From Planomicrobium sp. CPCC 101110 (GTDB lineage Bacteria > Bacillota > Bacilli > Bacillales_A > Planococcaceae): a stretch of 64,000 bases of DNA. This document shows, piece by piece, positions 63,244 to 64,000 of the stretch. A model generated the notes under the pieces. The model saw only the letters and a program-made list of their open reading frames with translations. It was not told where the DNA came from and made no database searches. Position numbers and translations under genes: made by a program. Each line of letters starts with the position of its first letter. Position 1 is the first letter of the stretch. The stretch spans positions 434,001-498,000 of the forward strand of contig NZ_VOHD01000006.1 of NCBI RefSeq assembly GCF_007859395.1. The letters run 5' to 3'.

Positions 63244-64000
63244 CAATTCTTCAATTATGCCTGGAGTGAACACTCCGGATTTGAACATTTCAATTTCAAA
63301 GGCGTAAGGCGGCTTTTTGTTTTTCGCATCCAGACCTACATACGGCGTCTCCAAAATTTTTGGAACATGCATCAAATCCGGATGATGGACAATGCCATGC
63401 AATGCCTGAAAACCGATTTCGCCAAAGCCGATGTTTTCGTGCCGGTCTTTTCCGGCGCCTCGGACATTTTTGCTGTCGTTGATATGAAGGACTTGCAGCC
63501 GATCCACTCCGACAATTCGGTCAAATTCTTCAAGGACACTGTTGAAATCTTCTTTGACATCATAGCCGGCATCATGTGTATGGCAGGTGTCAAAGCAAAC
63601 GGACAATCGCTCATTATGCGTAACCCCATTGATGATCGCCGCGATTTCTTCGAAGTTGCGGCCGATTTCCGTGCCTTTTCCAGCCATTGTCTCTAGCGCA
63701 ATGTTGACGGGGTAGTCTTGTGTCAGCACTTCGTTCAAGCCTTCAATGATTTTGTTGATGCCGGCGTCAACGCCAGCCCCGACATGCGCTCCCGGATGCA
63801 GAACAATTTGTGTTGCTCCGAGCGCCGCTGTCCGTTCGATCTCTTTTTGAAGGAATTCGACAGCCAGTTCGAACGTTTCCGGTTTCACGGTATTGGCCAG
63901 ATTGATGATATAAGGGGCATGGACGACGATGTTTGATAAGTTGTTCGCGGCCATATGCGCCTTCCCCGCTTCGATGTTCAGTTCCTCGATCGGTTTGCGG
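63229..64000 (-). CDS. nfo: Endonuclease IV (partial, N-terminus beyond right edge)
   Basis: AP endonuclease for base-excision repair. About 257 C-terminal residues are present of an expected 295-300; the frame stays open to the window end, with [15 protein letters not shown] upstream of the first internal ATG. Zinc-ligand motifs [32 protein letters not shown] and LHINDSKN are all visible. Its stop lies in the loop of its own terminator. Confidence 0.95.
   Translation of the reverse strand, partial: RKPIEELNIEAGKAHMAANNLSNIVVHAPYIINLANTVKPETFELAVEFLQKEIERTAALGATQIVLHPGAHVGAGVDAGINKIIEGLNEVLTQDYPVNIALETMAGKGTEIGRNFEEIAAIINGVTHNERLSVCFDTCHTHDAGYDVKEDFNSVLEEFDRIVGVDRLQVLHINDSKNVRGAGKDRHENIGFGEIGFQALHGIVHHPDLMHVPKILETPYVGLDAKNKKPPYAFEIEMFKSGVFTPGIIEELKTPL

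Noticed and set aside
1-64000. Mobile elements, prophage genes, tRNA/rRNA genes, CRISPR array
   Set aside because: None seen: no transposase or integrase motifs, no regular direct repeats with spacers, no tRNA cloverleaf or rRNA-like sequence noticed while reading.

Overview
The window looks like a chromosomal segment of a non-spore-forming member of the Bacillales, closest in gene content to Planococcaceae such as Planococcus/Planomicrobium. This is inferred from protein families and gene order; no database search was run. The gene order follows the Bacillus subtilis yqf-yqi region (nfo, znu/zur, yqfW, ispG, nptA, sodA, pbpA, pst, comG, gcv, efp, acc, nusB, folD, xse, ispA, dxs, argR, recN, spo0A, bkd). 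The sporulation genes normally embedded there, the spoIIIA cluster between efp and accB and spoIVB between recN and spo0A, are absent. Nearly all genes are on the minus strand. I see no rRNA or tRNA genes, insertion sequences, prophage or CRISPR array.

Layout by coordinate: (a) 1-4.8 kb, methylmalonyl-CoA mutase mutA-mutB plus the chaperone GTPase meaB (cut by the left edge). (b) 4.9-15.4 kb, the branched-chain keto acid operon ptb-bcd-buk-lpdV-bkdAA-bkdAB-bkdB with regulator gene bkdR. These two blocks make a catabolic unit: valine/isoleucine/leucine to acyl-CoA, then propionyl-CoA to succinyl-CoA. (c) 15.5-24.8 kb, a DUF2627 gene, spo0A-recN-argR, then tlyA-dxs-ispA-xseB-xseA. (d) 24.8-30.8 kb, folD-nusB, yqhY-accC-accB, efp, a Xaa-Pro peptidase and aroQ. 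(e) 30.9-33.6 kb, a B12-dependent ribonucleotide reductase behind two NrdR boxes. (f) 33.9-39.3 kb, a rhodanese-like gene, an orphan ORF with a LexA-like operator, and the glycine cleavage operon gcvT-gcvPA-gcvPB behind a tandem glycine riboswitch. (g) 39.4-43.6 kb, aroK and the comG competence pseudopilus operon. (h) 44-48.5 kb, small membrane proteins, an MBL hydrolase, an LTA-synthase-like gene, yqgQ, 5-formyl-THF cycloligase and rpmG. (i) 48.6-53.1 kb, the pst phosphate operon with a four-repeat PhoP box array. (j) 53.1-60.9 kb, pbpA, sodA, DUF456, a Na/Pi cotransporter, DUF1189, ispG and a nucleotidase. (k) 61-64 kb, znuC-znuB-zur behind a Zur box, and the start of nfo (cut by the right edge).

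The most interesting regulatory signal is at the bkd locus. The BkdR-family activator has lost the GAFTGA loop used to contact sigma-54. I find no good -24/-12 promoter ahead of ptb. Instead there are four TTGCA repeats phased exactly 10 bp apart, and a further pair upstream of bkdR, plus a catabolite-response-like element. Other items worth checking are a comGD gene with no canonical start codon, an uncharacterised ORF under a LexA-like palindrome, a rhodanese domain with Asp in place of the catalytic Cys, a Bacillales-type dispersed repeat inside the bkd operon, and terminators folded into the last codons of aroK and nfo. I did not find a clearly new multigene system; most of the window is conserved core chromosome.
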